DNA of 64,000 nt from Chitinimonas koreensis. GTDB taxonomy: Bacteria > Pseudomonadota > Gammaproteobacteria > Burkholderiales > Chitinimonadaceae. Position 1 is the stretch's first letter, and each line of letters starts with the position of its first letter. Below the pieces are notes generated by a model that was given only the letters and a program-made list of their open reading frames with translations, was not told where the DNA came from and ran no database searches. Below, one piece after another: positions 40,009-48,719 of this stretch. The position numbers and the translations under genes were made by a program. The DNA lies in the NCBI RefSeq assembly GCF_014353015.1, contig NZ_CP060704.1, positions 5,295,001 through 5,359,000 on the forward strand, in the 5' to 3' direction.

Positions 40009-40887
40009 TCAAGCGGTGAGCTTGTGCAGGGCCTCGCGGTACTTGTCGGCGGTGCGGTCCGCGACCTCCCGCGGCAGCGCCGGCGCTGGCGGCGTCTTGT
40101 TCCAGCCGGTGCTCTCGAGCCAGTCGCGCACGAACTGCTTGTCGTAGCTCGGCGGATTGCTGCCCGGCGCGTACTGGTCGGCCGGCCAGAACCGGCTCGA
40201 ATCGGGCGTCAGCGCCTCGTCCATCAGCGTCAGCGTGCCGTCCTCGTCGAGGCCGAATTCGAACTTGGTGTCGGCGATGATGATGCCGCGCGTGGCGGCA
40301 TATTCGCTGGCGGCCAGGTAGAGCTTGATCGCGGTGTCGCGCACGCGGCCGGCCAGTTCGGCGCCGATCTGCGCTTCGAGCGTGGCGAAGCTGACGTTCT
40401 CGTCGTGGTCGCCGACCGCCGCCTTGGTCGACGGCGTGAAGATCGGCGCCGGCAGCTTGGACGCCTCGGTCAGGCCGGCCGGCAGCGGCATGCCGCAGAT
40501 GGTGCCGGTGGCCTTGTAGTCCTTCCAGCCCGTGCCGGACAGGTAGCCGCGCACGATGGCCTCGACCGGCACCGGCTTGAGCCGCTTGACCACCACCGCG
40601 CGGCCCTCGACCTGCGGCAAGTCCTCGGCCGCCACCACGTCCTCGGCGCGCTCGCCGGTCAGGTGGTTGGGCACCACGCTGGCCAGCTGCTCGAACCAGA
40701 AGTTGGAGATCGCGGTCAGGATCTGGCCCTTGGCCGGGATCGGCTCGTTGAGGATCACGTCGAAAGCCGACAGGCGGTCGGTGGCGATCATCAGCATGCG
40801 GCGGTCGTCGATCTCGTAGAGGTCGCGCACCTTGCCGCTGTAGATCTTCTTGAGGCTTTTGAGGTTGGTGGTGGTGATGCCGGTCAT
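40009..40887 (-). CDS. purC: SAICAR synthetase
   Basis: The protein has 292 aa from the ATG of MTGITTTNLKSLKKIYSGKV; an ATG five codons upstream is possible. It joins CAIR and aspartate in purine synthesis. Motifs are YSGKVRDLYEID, RLSAFDVILNEPIPAKG, EAIVRGYLSGTGWKDY and DTKFEFGLDEDG. It follows purE and purK on the same strand (74 nt after purK), so the three genes probably form one operon. Confidence 0.97.
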   Translation of the reverse strand: MTGITTTNLKSLKKIYSGKVRDLYEIDDRRMLMIATDRLSAFDVILNEPIPAKGQILTAISNFWFEQLASVVPNHLTGERAEDVVAAEDLPQVEGRAVVVKRLKPVPVEAIVRGYLSGTGWKDYKATGTICGMPLPAGLTEASKLPAPIFTPSTKAAVGDHDENVSFATLEAQIGAELAGRVRDTAIKLYLAASEYAATRGIIIADTKFEFGLDEDGTLTLMDEALTPDSSRFWPADQYAPGSNPPSYDKQFVRDWLESTGWNKTPPAPALPREVADRTADKYREALHKLTA

Positions 40888-40903
40888 GGCGGTCTTTCCC
40901 ATG

Positions 40904-40956
40904 GCTCGGGCGCACGGCCCGACTTTGCGATGGGCCGGGCATGGCGCCCGGCCTGC
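40904..40956. repeat. Diverged REP-like pair, family 2
   Basis: GGCTCGGGCGCACGGCCCGA and GGGCCGGGCATGGCGCCCGG followed by CCTGC form a weakened inverted pair similar to the elements at 32414 and 51379. It sits in the purK-purC spacer. Confidence 0.4.
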
Positions 40957-40961
40957 TTGGA

Positions 40962-42101
40962 TTACAGCGTGTCCTTCAGCGCCTCGGCCTGCTCCAGCGC
41001 CGCGTCGGCGTCCTGCGCCAGCACGCAGAAGTGGCCCATCTTGCGGCCCGGCCGCGCTTCCTTCTTGCCGTAGAGGTGCAGGTGGGCATTGGGCGCCTGC
41101 ATCAGCACTTCCCAGTTCGGTTCGCCGCCGTCGTCGCGCCAGACGTCGCCGAGCAGGTTCACCATCACCACCGGCGACAGCAGGTCGGGCCGGCCCGGAT
41201 GCAGGCCGCACATCGCGCGCACCTGCTGCTCGTACTGGCTGGTGACGCAGGCGTCGATCGTGTAGTGGCCGGAGTTGTGCGGCCGCGGCGCGATCTCGTT
41301 GACCACCAGGCTGTCGTCCTCGAGCACGAAGAACTCGACCGCCAGCACGCCGACGTAGTCGAGCGCCTCGGCCAGCTGCCTGGCCATGGTGCGCGCCTGC
41401 TCGGCCAGCGCCACCGGCACGCGGGCCGGCACGATGCTGACGTCGAGGATGCCGCGGGCGTGGCGGTTCTCGGCCACCGGGAACACCGCCACCTCGTGGC
41501 TGCTGGTGCGGGTGACGATGGCCGACACCTCGCTCGCCAGCGGCAGCATCTTCTCCAGCACGCAGGGCTGGCCGCCGAGGTCGGCGTAGGCGGCGCGCGC
41601 CTCTTCGGCGGTCCGCACGCGCATCTGGCCCTTGCCGTCGTAGCCGAGGCGGGCGGTCTTGAGGATGCCGGGCAGGTAGGGCGCGAGATCGTGGTTGAGG
41701 TCGGTGACCGTCTCGAGCGCGAGGTAGGGCGCGGTGGCGAGGCCGGCCTTGCGGATCCAGGCCTTTTCCTGGATGCGGTCCTGGGCGATCGCCACGCAGT
41801 CGCCCGAGGGGCTGACCGGCAGGTACTTGGCCAGCCAGCGCATCGAATCGGCGTTGACGTTCTCGAATTCGGTGGTGACCGCGGCGCAGGTCTCGGCCAG
41901 TTCCTTGAGCGCGGCGTGGTCGTTGTAGGCGGCGCGCAGGTGGACGTCGGCGAAGTCGGCGGCCGGCGCGTTGCCGTCCGGATCGAGCACGGTGACGCGG
42001 TAGCCCATGGTCTTGGCCGCGATGGTGAACATGCGGCCGAGCTGGCCGCCGCCGAGGATGCCGAGCATGGCCGGCGGCAGGATGGGGGTGCGCGCCATCA
42101 C
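40962..42101 (-). CDS. purK: N5-carboxyaminoimidazole ribonucleotide synthase
   Basis: The protein has 379 aa. PurK is an ATP-grasp enzyme that carboxylates AIR with bicarbonate, making N5-CAIR for PurE. MLGILGGGQLGRMFTIAAKT, KTARLGYDGKGQMRV, LEKMLPLASEVSAIVTR and NEIAPRPHNSGHYTID are family landmarks. The start overlaps the purE stop by 4 nt (ATGA). Confidence 0.97.
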   Translation of the reverse strand: MMARTPILPPAMLGILGGGQLGRMFTIAAKTMGYRVTVLDPDGNAPAADFADVHLRAAYNDHAALKELAETCAAVTTEFENVNADSMRWLAKYLPVSPSGDCVAIAQDRIQEKAWIRKAGLATAPYLALETVTDLNHDLAPYLPGILKTARLGYDGKGQMRVRTAEEARAAYADLGGQPCVLEKMLPLASEVSAIVTRTSSHEVAVFPVAENRHARGILDVSIVPARVPVALAEQARTMARQLAEALDYVGVLAVEFFVLEDDSLVVNEIAPRPHNSGHYTIDACVTSQYEQQVRAMCGLHPGRPDLLSPVVMVNLLGDVWRDDGGEPNWEVLMQAPNAHLHLYGKKEARPGRKMGHFCVLAQDADAALEQAEALKDTL

Positions 42102-42589
42102 TCGATCTCCGGCAGCTCCATGGCCAGCACGGTCTTGCGCTGGTCGTCGCGGAAGCGGTTCAGTTTCTGCCGCAGCTCGGCGTCCTCGTTGGCCAGCAGC
42201 GCGACCGCGAACAGGCCGGCATTGGCCGCGCCGGCCTCGCCGATGGCGAAGGTGGCGACCGGGATGCCCTTGGGCATCTGGACGATGGACAGCAGCGAAT
42301 CCTCGCCGCGCAGGTACTTGGACGGCACCGGCACGCCGAGCACCGGCACCACGGTCTTGGCCGCCAGCATGCCCGGCAGGTGGGCAGCGCCGCCGGCGCC
42401 GGCGATGATGGCCTTGAGGCCGCGCGCATCCGCGGTCTCGGCGTATTCGAACAGGAGCTCGGGAGTGCGGTGCGCGGAGACGACGCGCGCCTCGAAGACG
42501 ATGCCGAAGGCTTTGAGCTGACGGGCGGCGTGCTGCATCACCTCCCAGTCCGAGTTGCTGCCCATCACCAGGCCAACTTGGATGTTCAC
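42098..42589 (-). CDS. purE: N5-CAIR mutase
   Basis: The protein has 163 aa starting at GTG (VNIQVGLVMGSNSDWEVM). PurE class I moves the carboxylate of N5-CAIR to C4. The motifs GSNSDW, VVSAHRTPELLFEYA and IIAGAGGAAHLPGMLAAKT are intact. No ATG is available near the family start. The frame upstream continues open but has no family similarity. Confidence 0.95.
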   Translation of the reverse strand: MNIQVGLVMGSNSDWEVMQHAARQLKAFGIVFEARVVSAHRTPELLFEYAETADARGLKAIIAGAGGAAHLPGMLAAKTVVPVLGVPVPSKYLRGEDSLLSIVQMPKGIPVATFAIGEAGAANAGLFAVALLANEDAELRQKLNRFRDDQRKTVLAMELPEIE

Positions 42590-42732
42590 GGGTTTAATCC
42601 CTTGTTTCAAAAAGCGGATTCTACAGAATTTCGGCAGGCCGCCAAAACCGGCCATGCGCGGGCCTCGCAGGCCAATGACGTCAAGGACTTGCGATGCTCG
42701 AAGGCCGCGATCGGCAGGCGCGGCGCGCAATG

Positions 42733-42760
42733 GAAACGGCCCGTCCAACCGGACGGGCCG
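42733..42760 (-). terminator. Terminator of amtB
   Basis: A 10-bp stem (CGGCCCGTCC / GGACGGGCCG) with an AACC/GGTT loop is followed on the minus strand by TTTCC. It is the main structure in the 304-base purE-amtB spacer, which contains no gene. Confidence 0.7.
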
Positions 42761-42893
42761 CCTGCCGGACGCGCCCCTTTGCGGGTGCTCCGTCCTGGCT
42801 TGTCGTGCTCCTCGTACTGCTCCCCAATGTGCCGGAGGGCTCGGCGGCTCGCTCCCCTTGCTCGCCGCCGGTCCGCCCGGCAAAACCGCGGTA

Positions 42894-44459
42894 TTACAGG
42901 TTGTAGGCCTTCTCGCCGTGCGAGGTGACGTCGAGGCCCTCGCGCTCTTCGTCTTCCGGTACGCGCAGGCCGATCACCAGGTCGACCAGCTTGTAGGCCA
43001 CCACCGACACCAGGCCCGACACCACCAGCGTGGTCAGCACGCCCTGGGTCTGGATCCAGACCTGGGTGCCGATCGAGTAGTCCGGTGCCACGCCGTTGGC
43101 GACGTAGTCCCAGATGCCGGTGCCACCCAGGGCCGGATCGGCGAACACGCCGGTCAGGATGGCGCCCAGGATGCCGCCGACGCCGTGCACGCCGAACACG
43201 TCGAGCGCGTCGTCCGCACCCAAGAGGCGCTTGAGGCCGTGCACGCCCCACAGGCAGACCACGCCGGCCAGGAGGCCGATGGCCATCGCGCCGCCGACGC
43301 CGACGAAGCCGCAGGCCGGGGTGATGGCGACCAGGCCGGCCACCGCGCCGGAGGCTGCGCCCAGCATAGAGGGCTTGCCCTTCCAGATCCATTCCACGCC
43401 GGTCCAGGCCAGTGCGGCCAGGGCGGTGGCGACCCAGGTGTTGATGAAGGCCAGCGCGGCGATGCCGTTGGCTTCGAGCGCCGAGCCGGCATTGAAGCCG
43501 AACCAGCCGAACCACAGCAGCGAGGCGCCGACCATGGTCAGGGTCAGGTTGTGCGGCGTCATCGCTTCGCGGCCGTAGCCCACGCGCTTGCCGACGAAGT
43601 AGGCGCCGACCAGGCCGGCGACGGCGGCGTTGATGTGCACCACGGTGCCGCCGGCGAAGTCCAGCGCGCCCTTGGCGAACAACCAGCCGGCCGCTGCGGT
43701 GGCCGCCTCGGCCGCCTTGGCGTCGGTGTAGACGTCCGGACCGGCCCAGTACCACACCATGTGCGCCATCGGCAGGTAGCTGAAGCTGAACCAGATCACC
43801 ACGAAGGCCAGCACCGCGGCGAACTTGGCGCGCTCGGCGAAGGCACCGACGATCAGGCCGCAGGTGATGGCCGCGAAAGCGCCCTGGAACACCACGTAGA
43901 TCAGCTCGGAGATCACCACGCCCTTGGACCAGGTGGCGGCCACCGAGTCGGGCGTCACGCCCTTGAGGAACAGCTTGCTGAAGCCACCCGCCACGGCGTT
44001 GAGACCGCCGCCGTCGGTGAAGGCCACGCTGTAGCCGTAGACCACCCACAGCACGCTGATCAGCGAGAACACCACGAACACCTGCATCAGCACGCTGAGC
44101 ATGTTCTTGCCGCGCACCAGGCCGCCGTAGAACAGCGCGAGGCCGGGGATCGACATCAGGATCACGAAGGCGGTGGCGACGAAGATCCAGGCGTTGTCGC
44201 CCTTGTTGACGACCGGCGCGGGCGCGGCGGCCGCCGGAGCGGCAGCGGCCGGTGCGGCTTCGGCGGCGGGTGCCGCGGCGGCCTCGGCCGGCTTGGGGGC
44301 ATCGGGCGCGGCCGGGGCGGCGGGCGCTTCGGCTGCCGGGGCTGCGGCTTCGGCCGTGGCGGCGGGCGCGGCCGCCGGGGCCTCTTCCGCCCAGGCCGAG
44401 CCGGCTGCGCCGAGGCTCATGGCGCCGATCAGCGCCAATGCGGTAAGCAGTTTTTTCAT
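42894..44459 (-). CDS. amtB: Ammonium transporter AmtB with a long Ala/Pro-rich N-terminal linker
   Basis: The protein has 521 aa. A signal peptide (MKKLLTALALIGAMSLGAAG) is followed by about 55 residues of almost only Ala, Pro and Glu, then the 11-helix Amt core. Core motifs are GDNAWIFVATAFVILMSIPG, the pore His of FAGGTVVHINAAVAGLVGAY and the second pore His of FGVHGVGGILGAILTG. The C-terminal EREGLDVTSHGEKAYNL tail is the GlnK-contacting segment. It lies 22 nt after glnK, the standard partner arrangement. The linker is the unusual part. Confidence 0.96.
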   Translation of the reverse strand: MKKLLTALALIGAMSLGAAGSAWAEEAPAAAPAATAEAAAPAAEAPAAPAAPDAPKPAEAAAAPAAEAAPAAAAPAAAAPAPVVNKGDNAWIFVATAFVILMSIPGLALFYGGLVRGKNMLSVLMQVFVVFSLISVLWVVYGYSVAFTDGGGLNAVAGGFSKLFLKGVTPDSVAATWSKGVVISELIYVVFQGAFAAITCGLIVGAFAERAKFAAVLAFVVIWFSFSYLPMAHMVWYWAGPDVYTDAKAAEAATAAAGWLFAKGALDFAGGTVVHINAAVAGLVGAYFVGKRVGYGREAMTPHNLTLTMVGASLLWFGWFGFNAGSALEANGIAALAFINTWVATALAALAWTGVEWIWKGKPSMLGAASGAVAGLVAITPACGFVGVGGAMAIGLLAGVVCLWGVHGLKRLLGADDALDVFGVHGVGGILGAILTGVFADPALGGTGIWDYVANGVAPDYSIGTQVWIQTQGVLTTLVVSGLVSVVAYKLVDLVIGLRVPEDEEREGLDVTSHGEKAYNL

Positions 44460-44481
44460 CTCTGTCCTCCCTGGGCGGGGC

Positions 44482-44820
<339 letters not shown>

Positions 44821-44867
44821 CTTCGCTCCTTGGAAGTTGAAAACCGGGAACTCGGTGGAATCCGGTT

Positions 44868-44883
44868 AGCACGCCCCGTGCCA
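44868..44883 (-). promoter_or_regulatory. Sigma-54 promoter of glnK-amtB
   Basis: The minus strand reads TGGCACGGGGCGTGCT, one mismatch from the -24/-12 consensus TGGCACRNNNNTTGCW. The predicted transcription start is about 35-40 nt before the glnK ATG. This promoter type needs an activator such as NtrC. Confidence 0.75.
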
Positions 44884-44945
44884 TGTTTATATTTCCTTTC
44901 AGATCAAATACATGGCCTGAATGCCGAGGGAATTCCCGCACGCCT

Positions 44946-44991
44946 CGCACCCTGTTGGTGCACCATCTTGGGCAGTGCAAGACGATGGTGC
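44946..44991. promoter_or_regulatory. Putative NtrC binding sites
   Basis: CGCACCCTGTTGGTGCA (44946-44962) matches the inverted NtrC pattern TGCACC-N5-GGTGCA closely. A second pair of half sites, TGCACCA and TGGTGCG, lies at 44959-44965 and 44985-44991. They lie roughly 90-130 bp upstream of the predicted sigma-54 start, normal enhancer spacing. Confidence 0.65.
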
Positions 44992-45058
44992 GCCGCCCGG
45001 TCCGACGGCGGGATTTGCTAGACTTGCAGCCGATTCTTCCAATTTTCAGGAGCACACC

Positions 45059-45340
45059 ATGCTTGCCCAGAAGCTGTTCGACGAAGTGAGCGGCAAACTG
45101 TCCGAGGTCCTCTCCACCGGCCCGGCCCGCGACATCGAGAAGAACGTCCGTGCCGTGCTGACTGCCGGCTTCGCCAAGCTGGACCTGGTCACCCGCGAAG
45201 AATTCGAAGTCCAACAGGCGGTGCTGGCCAAGACGCGCGAGACGCTGGCCAAGCTCGAGGCGCGCATCGCCGCGCTGGAGGCGCATCACTCGGCGGCCGC
45301 GCCGGCCGGCGAAGTGGACAATCCGCAGGACGATTTCTGA
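45059..45340 (+). CDS. ubiK: Ubiquinone biosynthesis accessory factor UbiK
   Basis: The protein has 93 aa, of the YqiC/BMFP type. The N-terminal amphipathic helix (MLAQKLFDEVSGKLSEVL) and a C-terminal coiled coil (TREEFEVQQAVLAKTRETLA) are typical. It supports aerobic ubiquinone synthesis, binding UbiJ in enterobacteria. It is divergent from glnK and ends before a bidirectional terminator shared with hemL. Confidence 0.88.
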   Translation: MLAQKLFDEVSGKLSEVLSTGPARDIEKNVRAVLTAGFAKLDLVTREEFEVQQAVLAKTRETLAKLEARIAALEAHHSAAAPAGEVDNPQDDF

Positions 45341-45380
45341 TCCTTCCGCCGTCTGGTCACGTCGGCGGAAGCCGCCTCAT

Positions 45381-45452
45381 GCAAGAGCGGCTTCCGCCGC
45401 GAACGGGTTCAGCGCAGACCTGAAGCAATTCGCGGCGGAAGCCGCTCCTGCA
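45381..45452. repeat. REP-like inverted pair, family 1 (GGCGGAAG variant)
   Basis: GCAAGAGCGGCTTCCGCCGC plus GAAC is paired with TTCGCGGCGGAAGCCGCTCC plus TGCA. The arm centre is TTCCGCC instead of TTCAGCC, changed on both sides so that the hairpin is kept. Confidence 0.8.
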
Positions 45453-45460
45453 ACGGCACA

Positions 45461-45500
45461 CCAAACAAAAAAGCCGCCCGAGGGCGGCTTTTTTGTTTGG
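45461..45500. terminator. Bidirectional terminator between ubiK and hemL
   Basis: A 19-bp perfect stem (CCAAACAAAAAAGCCGCCC and its complement) with a GA loop has A6 and T6 runs on its outer sides. It serves both convergent genes. Confidence 0.93.
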
Positions 45501-45510
45501 GCTCGACGGC

Positions 45511-46791
45511 TCAGCCCAACTTGGCGAACACTCGCGCCGCCGCAGCGAGCGTCTCGTCGATATCGGCCTCGCTGTGCGCGGCCGAGACGAAGCCGGCCTC
45601 GTACAGCGCCGGCGCGAGGTAAACGCCCTCGCCGAGCAGGCCGTGGAAGAAGGCGTTGAAGCGCGGCTTGTCGCTGCCCATCACCTCGGCGTAGCTGCGC
45701 GGCGGCTCGGCGGTGAAATAGACGCCGAACATGCCGCCGACCGCGTCGGCCGAGAAGGTCTGGCCGGCGGCGCGACCGGCCGCCTGCAGGCCGTCGGCCA
45801 GCCGGCGGGTGCGCGCGCCGAGCGCGTCGAAGAAGCCGGGCTGGCGGATCAGCCCGAGCGTGGCGAGGCCGGCAGCCACCGCCACCGGGTTGCCGCTCAG
45901 CGTGCCGGCCTGGTAGACCGGGCCCAGCGGCGCGATCTTGGCCATCACGTCGGCGCGGCCGCCGAAAGCCGCCAGCGGCATGCCGCCGCCGACCACCTTG
46001 CCGAGCGTGGTCAGGTCCGGCTTCACGCCGTGCAGGCCTTGGGCGCAGCCGAGGCCGACGCGGAAGCCGGTCATCACCTCGTCGTAGATCAGCAGCGCGC
46101 CGTGCTTCTCGGTCAGCGCACGCATGGCGGCAACGAACTCGGCCGTCGGCCGCACCAGGTTCATGTTGCCGCAGAACGGCTCGACGATGATGGCGGCGAT
46201 CTGGTCGCCCTGGGCGGCGAACACCTGCTCGAGCTGGGCCACGTCGTTGTAAGACAGCACGAGGGTGTGCTCGGCCACCGAGGCCGGCACGCCGGCGCTG
46301 GACGGGTTGCCGAAGGTCAGGAGGCCCGAGCCGGCCTTGACCAGCAGGCTGTCGGAATGGCCGTGGTAGCAGCCTTCGAACTTGATCAGCTTGTCGCGGC
46401 CGGTGAAGCCGCGCGCCAGCCGGATCGCGCTCATGGTGGCCTCGGTGCCGCTCGACACCAGCCGCACCTGTTCGAGCGAGGGCAGCAGCTCGCACAGCAG
46501 GTCCGCCAGGTCGATCTCGCGCTCGGTCGGCGCGCCGAAGCTCATGCCCTCGGCCGTGGCGCGCTGCACCGCCTCGACCACCGCCGGGTGGGTATGGCCG
46601 AGGATCAGCGGGCCCCAGGAACCGACGTAGTCGATGTAGCGCTTGTCGTCGGCATCCCAGACATAGGCGCCGTGGCCGCGCGCGAAGAAGCGCGGCGTGC
46701 CGCCGACCGCGCCGAAGGCGCGCACCGGCGAATTGACCCCACCGGGGATATGGCGCTGGGCGCGCTGGAACAGCTGTTCGTTCTTGCTCAT
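45511..46791 (-). CDS. hemL: Glutamate-1-semialdehyde 2,1-aminomutase
   Basis: The protein has 426 aa, the same length as the E. coli enzyme. It converts glutamate-1-semialdehyde to 5-aminolevulinate with pyridoxal phosphate. The start MSKNEQLFQRAQRHIPGGVN, SSGTEATMSAIRLARG, DEVMTGFRVG and the cofactor Lys in TTLGKVVGGGMPLAAFGG are present. The longer upstream frame lacks family similarity. Confidence 0.97.
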   Translation of the reverse strand: MSKNEQLFQRAQRHIPGGVNSPVRAFGAVGGTPRFFARGHGAYVWDADDKRYIDYVGSWGPLILGHTHPAVVEAVQRATAEGMSFGAPTEREIDLADLLCELLPSLEQVRLVSSGTEATMSAIRLARGFTGRDKLIKFEGCYHGHSDSLLVKAGSGLLTFGNPSSAGVPASVAEHTLVLSYNDVAQLEQVFAAQGDQIAAIIVEPFCGNMNLVRPTAEFVAAMRALTEKHGALLIYDEVMTGFRVGLGCAQGLHGVKPDLTTLGKVVGGGMPLAAFGGRADVMAKIAPLGPVYQAGTLSGNPVAVAAGLATLGLIRQPGFFDALGARTRRLADGLQAAGRAAGQTFSADAVGGMFGVYFTAEPPRSYAEVMGSDKPRFNAFFHGLLGEGVYLAPALYEAGFVSAAHSEADIDETLAAAARVFAKLG

Positions 46792-46888
46792 GGTCTTTCC
46801 TGCGGGATGGGGCCGCCGGCCGCGATGGGTGCCGGCGGCGGTGCGTTCGTGGGCCGGGATGCGGGCGATCAGGGGCGCGTCGGCCATC

Positions 46889-47359
46889 TCAATCGCGGCC
46901 CCAGCTCGGCCAGGGGTGCTTGCTCAGGTAGGCGTTGGTGTAGCGCGGGTCTTCGGTCACCTCGTCGCCGAGCCAGTCGGGCCGCGCATAGGCCTCGTCC
47001 TCGCCGGCCAGTTCGACCTCGGCCAGCGTCAGGCCCTCGTTCAGGCCGAAGAATTCGTCGACCTCCCACAGGTGGCCGCCGTGGAGGATGCGGTAGCGCT
47101 TCTTCTCGACCAGCAGCGGGCACATGGCGGCCAGGATGGTCTCGGCATCGGCCAGCGGGATCGGGTATTCGAACTCGTGGCGCGACACGTTGCTGATATT
47201 GGACTTGAGCGTCAGCCAGGCCTGCTCGCCCTTGATGCGCACGCGCACGGTGCGCTCGCGCTCGACCGACAGGTAACCCTGCTTCAGCCACTCGCCCTCG
47301 GTCAGGCCGCGCCAGCTGTCGTCCTTGAGGTGAAAACGGCGTTCGATTTCTTTTGCCAT
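46889..47359 (-). CDS. CYTH domain protein (triphosphatase-like)
   Basis: The protein has 156 aa. The CYTH tunnel fold handles triphosphates such as inorganic triphosphate or thiamine triphosphate. The N-terminal EIERRF corresponds to the E-x-E-x-K signature with Arg in place of the Lys. Alternating charged strand residues (VRVRIKGEQAWLTLKS, HEFEYPIPL, EVDEF, LAEVELAGEDEA) fit the family. The exact substrate cannot be told from sequence. It is upstream of hemL on the same strand. Confidence 0.88.
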   Translation of the reverse strand: MAKEIERRFHLKDDSWRGLTEGEWLKQGYLSVERERTVRVRIKGEQAWLTLKSNISNVSRHEFEYPIPLADAETILAAMCPLLVEKKRYRILHGGHLWEVDEFFGLNEGLTLAEVELAGEDEAYARPDWLGDEVTEDPRYTNAYLSKHPWPSWGRD

Positions 47360-47417
47360 GCGGATGGCCTTCGCTGTGCCGCTCGGCGCGGCGGATGAGG
47401 CGCCTGGGCGCCGGGGA

Positions 47418-47828
47418 TCAGAACGGCTTGACCACCACCAGGATGACGATGGCGAACATCAGCAGCGCCGGGATCTCGTTGAACCAGCGGTACCAGACAT
47501 GGCTGCGCGCGTTGCGGCCGGCAGCGAAGTCGCGCAGCAGGCGGCCGCACATCACGTGGAAGGCGACCAGGCCCAGCACCAGCGCCAGCTTGGCGTGCAG
47601 CCAGCCGCCGCCGAAGCCCCAGCCGAGCCACAGCCACAGGCCGAAGCCGATCGCGAGGTGCCCCAGGCCAGTGGTGAAGCGCAGCAGCTTGCGCGCCATC
47701 AGCAGCAGGCGCTCGCGGGTGGCGGCGTCGTCGACCATGGCCAGGTTGACGTACAGCCGCGGCAGGTAGAACAGCCCGGCCATCCAGCTGATGACGAAGA
47801 TGAGATGGAACGCCTTGACCCACAGCAT
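47418..47828 (-). CDS. hemJ: HemJ-type protoporphyrinogen IX oxidase
   Basis: The protein has 136 aa with four hydrophobic helices (UPF0093). It oxidises protoporphyrinogen IX in bacteria lacking HemG and HemY. Conserved features are the His in KAFHLIFVISWMAGLFYLPR, HAKLALVLGLVAFHVMCGR and YRWFNEIPALLM. It lies close to hemL, consistent with a heme role. It starts 2 nt after the stop of the M48 gene, so the two are probably co-transcribed. Confidence 0.93.
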   Translation of the reverse strand: MLWVKAFHLIFVISWMAGLFYLPRLYVNLAMVDDAATRERLLLMARKLLRFTTGLGHLAIGFGLWLWLGWGFGGGWLHAKLALVLGLVAFHVMCGRLLRDFAAGRNARSHVWYRWFNEIPALLMFAIVILVVVKPF

Positions 47829-47830
47829 GC

Positions 47831-48658
47831 TCAGCGTTTCCCCCGGGCGGCGTCGTACAGCGGCAGCACCTTGGGCATATTGGCCTGCAGGTCGGTGATG
47901 CGGGTCTGGTTGGACGGATGGGTGGACAGGAACTGCGGCGGCTGGCCCTGGCTCGCCGCGCTCATCTTCTGCCACAGGCTGATCGCGGCGCGCGGGTCGT
48001 AGCCGCCGCGCGCGGCCAGCTCGATGCCCATGGCGTCGGCCTCGGATTCGTTGTCGCGGCTGTTGGGCAGGTTCAGCGCCAGGTTGAAGCCGTCGAGGCC
48101 CAGGCTCAGGTACTGGTCGTAGCGGCCGCGGGTGAAGGCGGACACCAGCTGGGCGCCCATCTGCTGGGCGTAGACCTTGCTCATCCGCTCCCGGCCGTGC
48201 TCGCGCAGCGCGTGGGCCATCTCGTGGCCCATGATGGCGGCGATCTCGTCGTCGCTGAGCTTCAGCTTATCGATGATGCCGGTGTAGAACATGATCTTGC
48301 CGCCCGGCGCGCAGTAGGCGTTGAGCTCGGGGCTGTCCTCGACGTTGACCTCCCACTTCCAGCCCAGCGCGTCCTTGCGGAACACCGCCACCTGCGGGAT
48401 CAGCCGCTGCGACACCGCGCGCACCCGCGCGGTCGCCTGGGCGTCGCGGTTGAGCTTGCCCTTCCCCTTGGCCTCGGCCAGCGAGGCGTTGTAGCCCTGG
48501 GCGGCCATCTGGTCGACCTGGGCCGGCGACAGCAGCACCAGCATCGACTGCTTGCGCTCGACGCCGATGGCGCCGCCCTCGGTGGTCTGCACCTGCTGGC
48601 AGGCGGCCAGCGTGCAGGCGGCCGCCAGCGCGGCGATCAGGCGTAACGGCCCGGCCAT
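47831..48658 (-). CDS. M48-family metalloprotease lipoprotein
   Basis: The protein has 275 aa. A lipoprotein signal peptide ends in LAACQQ. The zinc motif HEMAH (GHEMAHALREHGRERMSK) and the third ligand Glu in NESEADAMGIELAARGGYDP define an M48 peptidase of the LoiP/YcaL/BepA-like group, acting at the outer membrane on misfolded envelope proteins. Downstream STHPSNQTRI is the usual C-terminal motif. Confidence 0.92.
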   Translation of the reverse strand: MAGPLRLIAALAAACTLAACQQVQTTEGGAIGVERKQSMLVLLSPAQVDQMAAQGYNASLAEAKGKGKLNRDAQATARVRAVSQRLIPQVAVFRKDALGWKWEVNVEDSPELNAYCAPGGKIMFYTGIIDKLKLSDDEIAAIMGHEMAHALREHGRERMSKVYAQQMGAQLVSAFTRGRYDQYLSLGLDGFNLALNLPNSRDNESEADAMGIELAARGGYDPRAAISLWQKMSAASQGQPPQFLSTHPSNQTRITDLQANMPKVLPLYDAARGKR

Positions 48659-48719
48659 GTTCGATCCTTCCTCGCGGCCCGCGTCGGTTGCAGCGGCGGC
48701 GCGCCGGCCCCGGCCGCGT

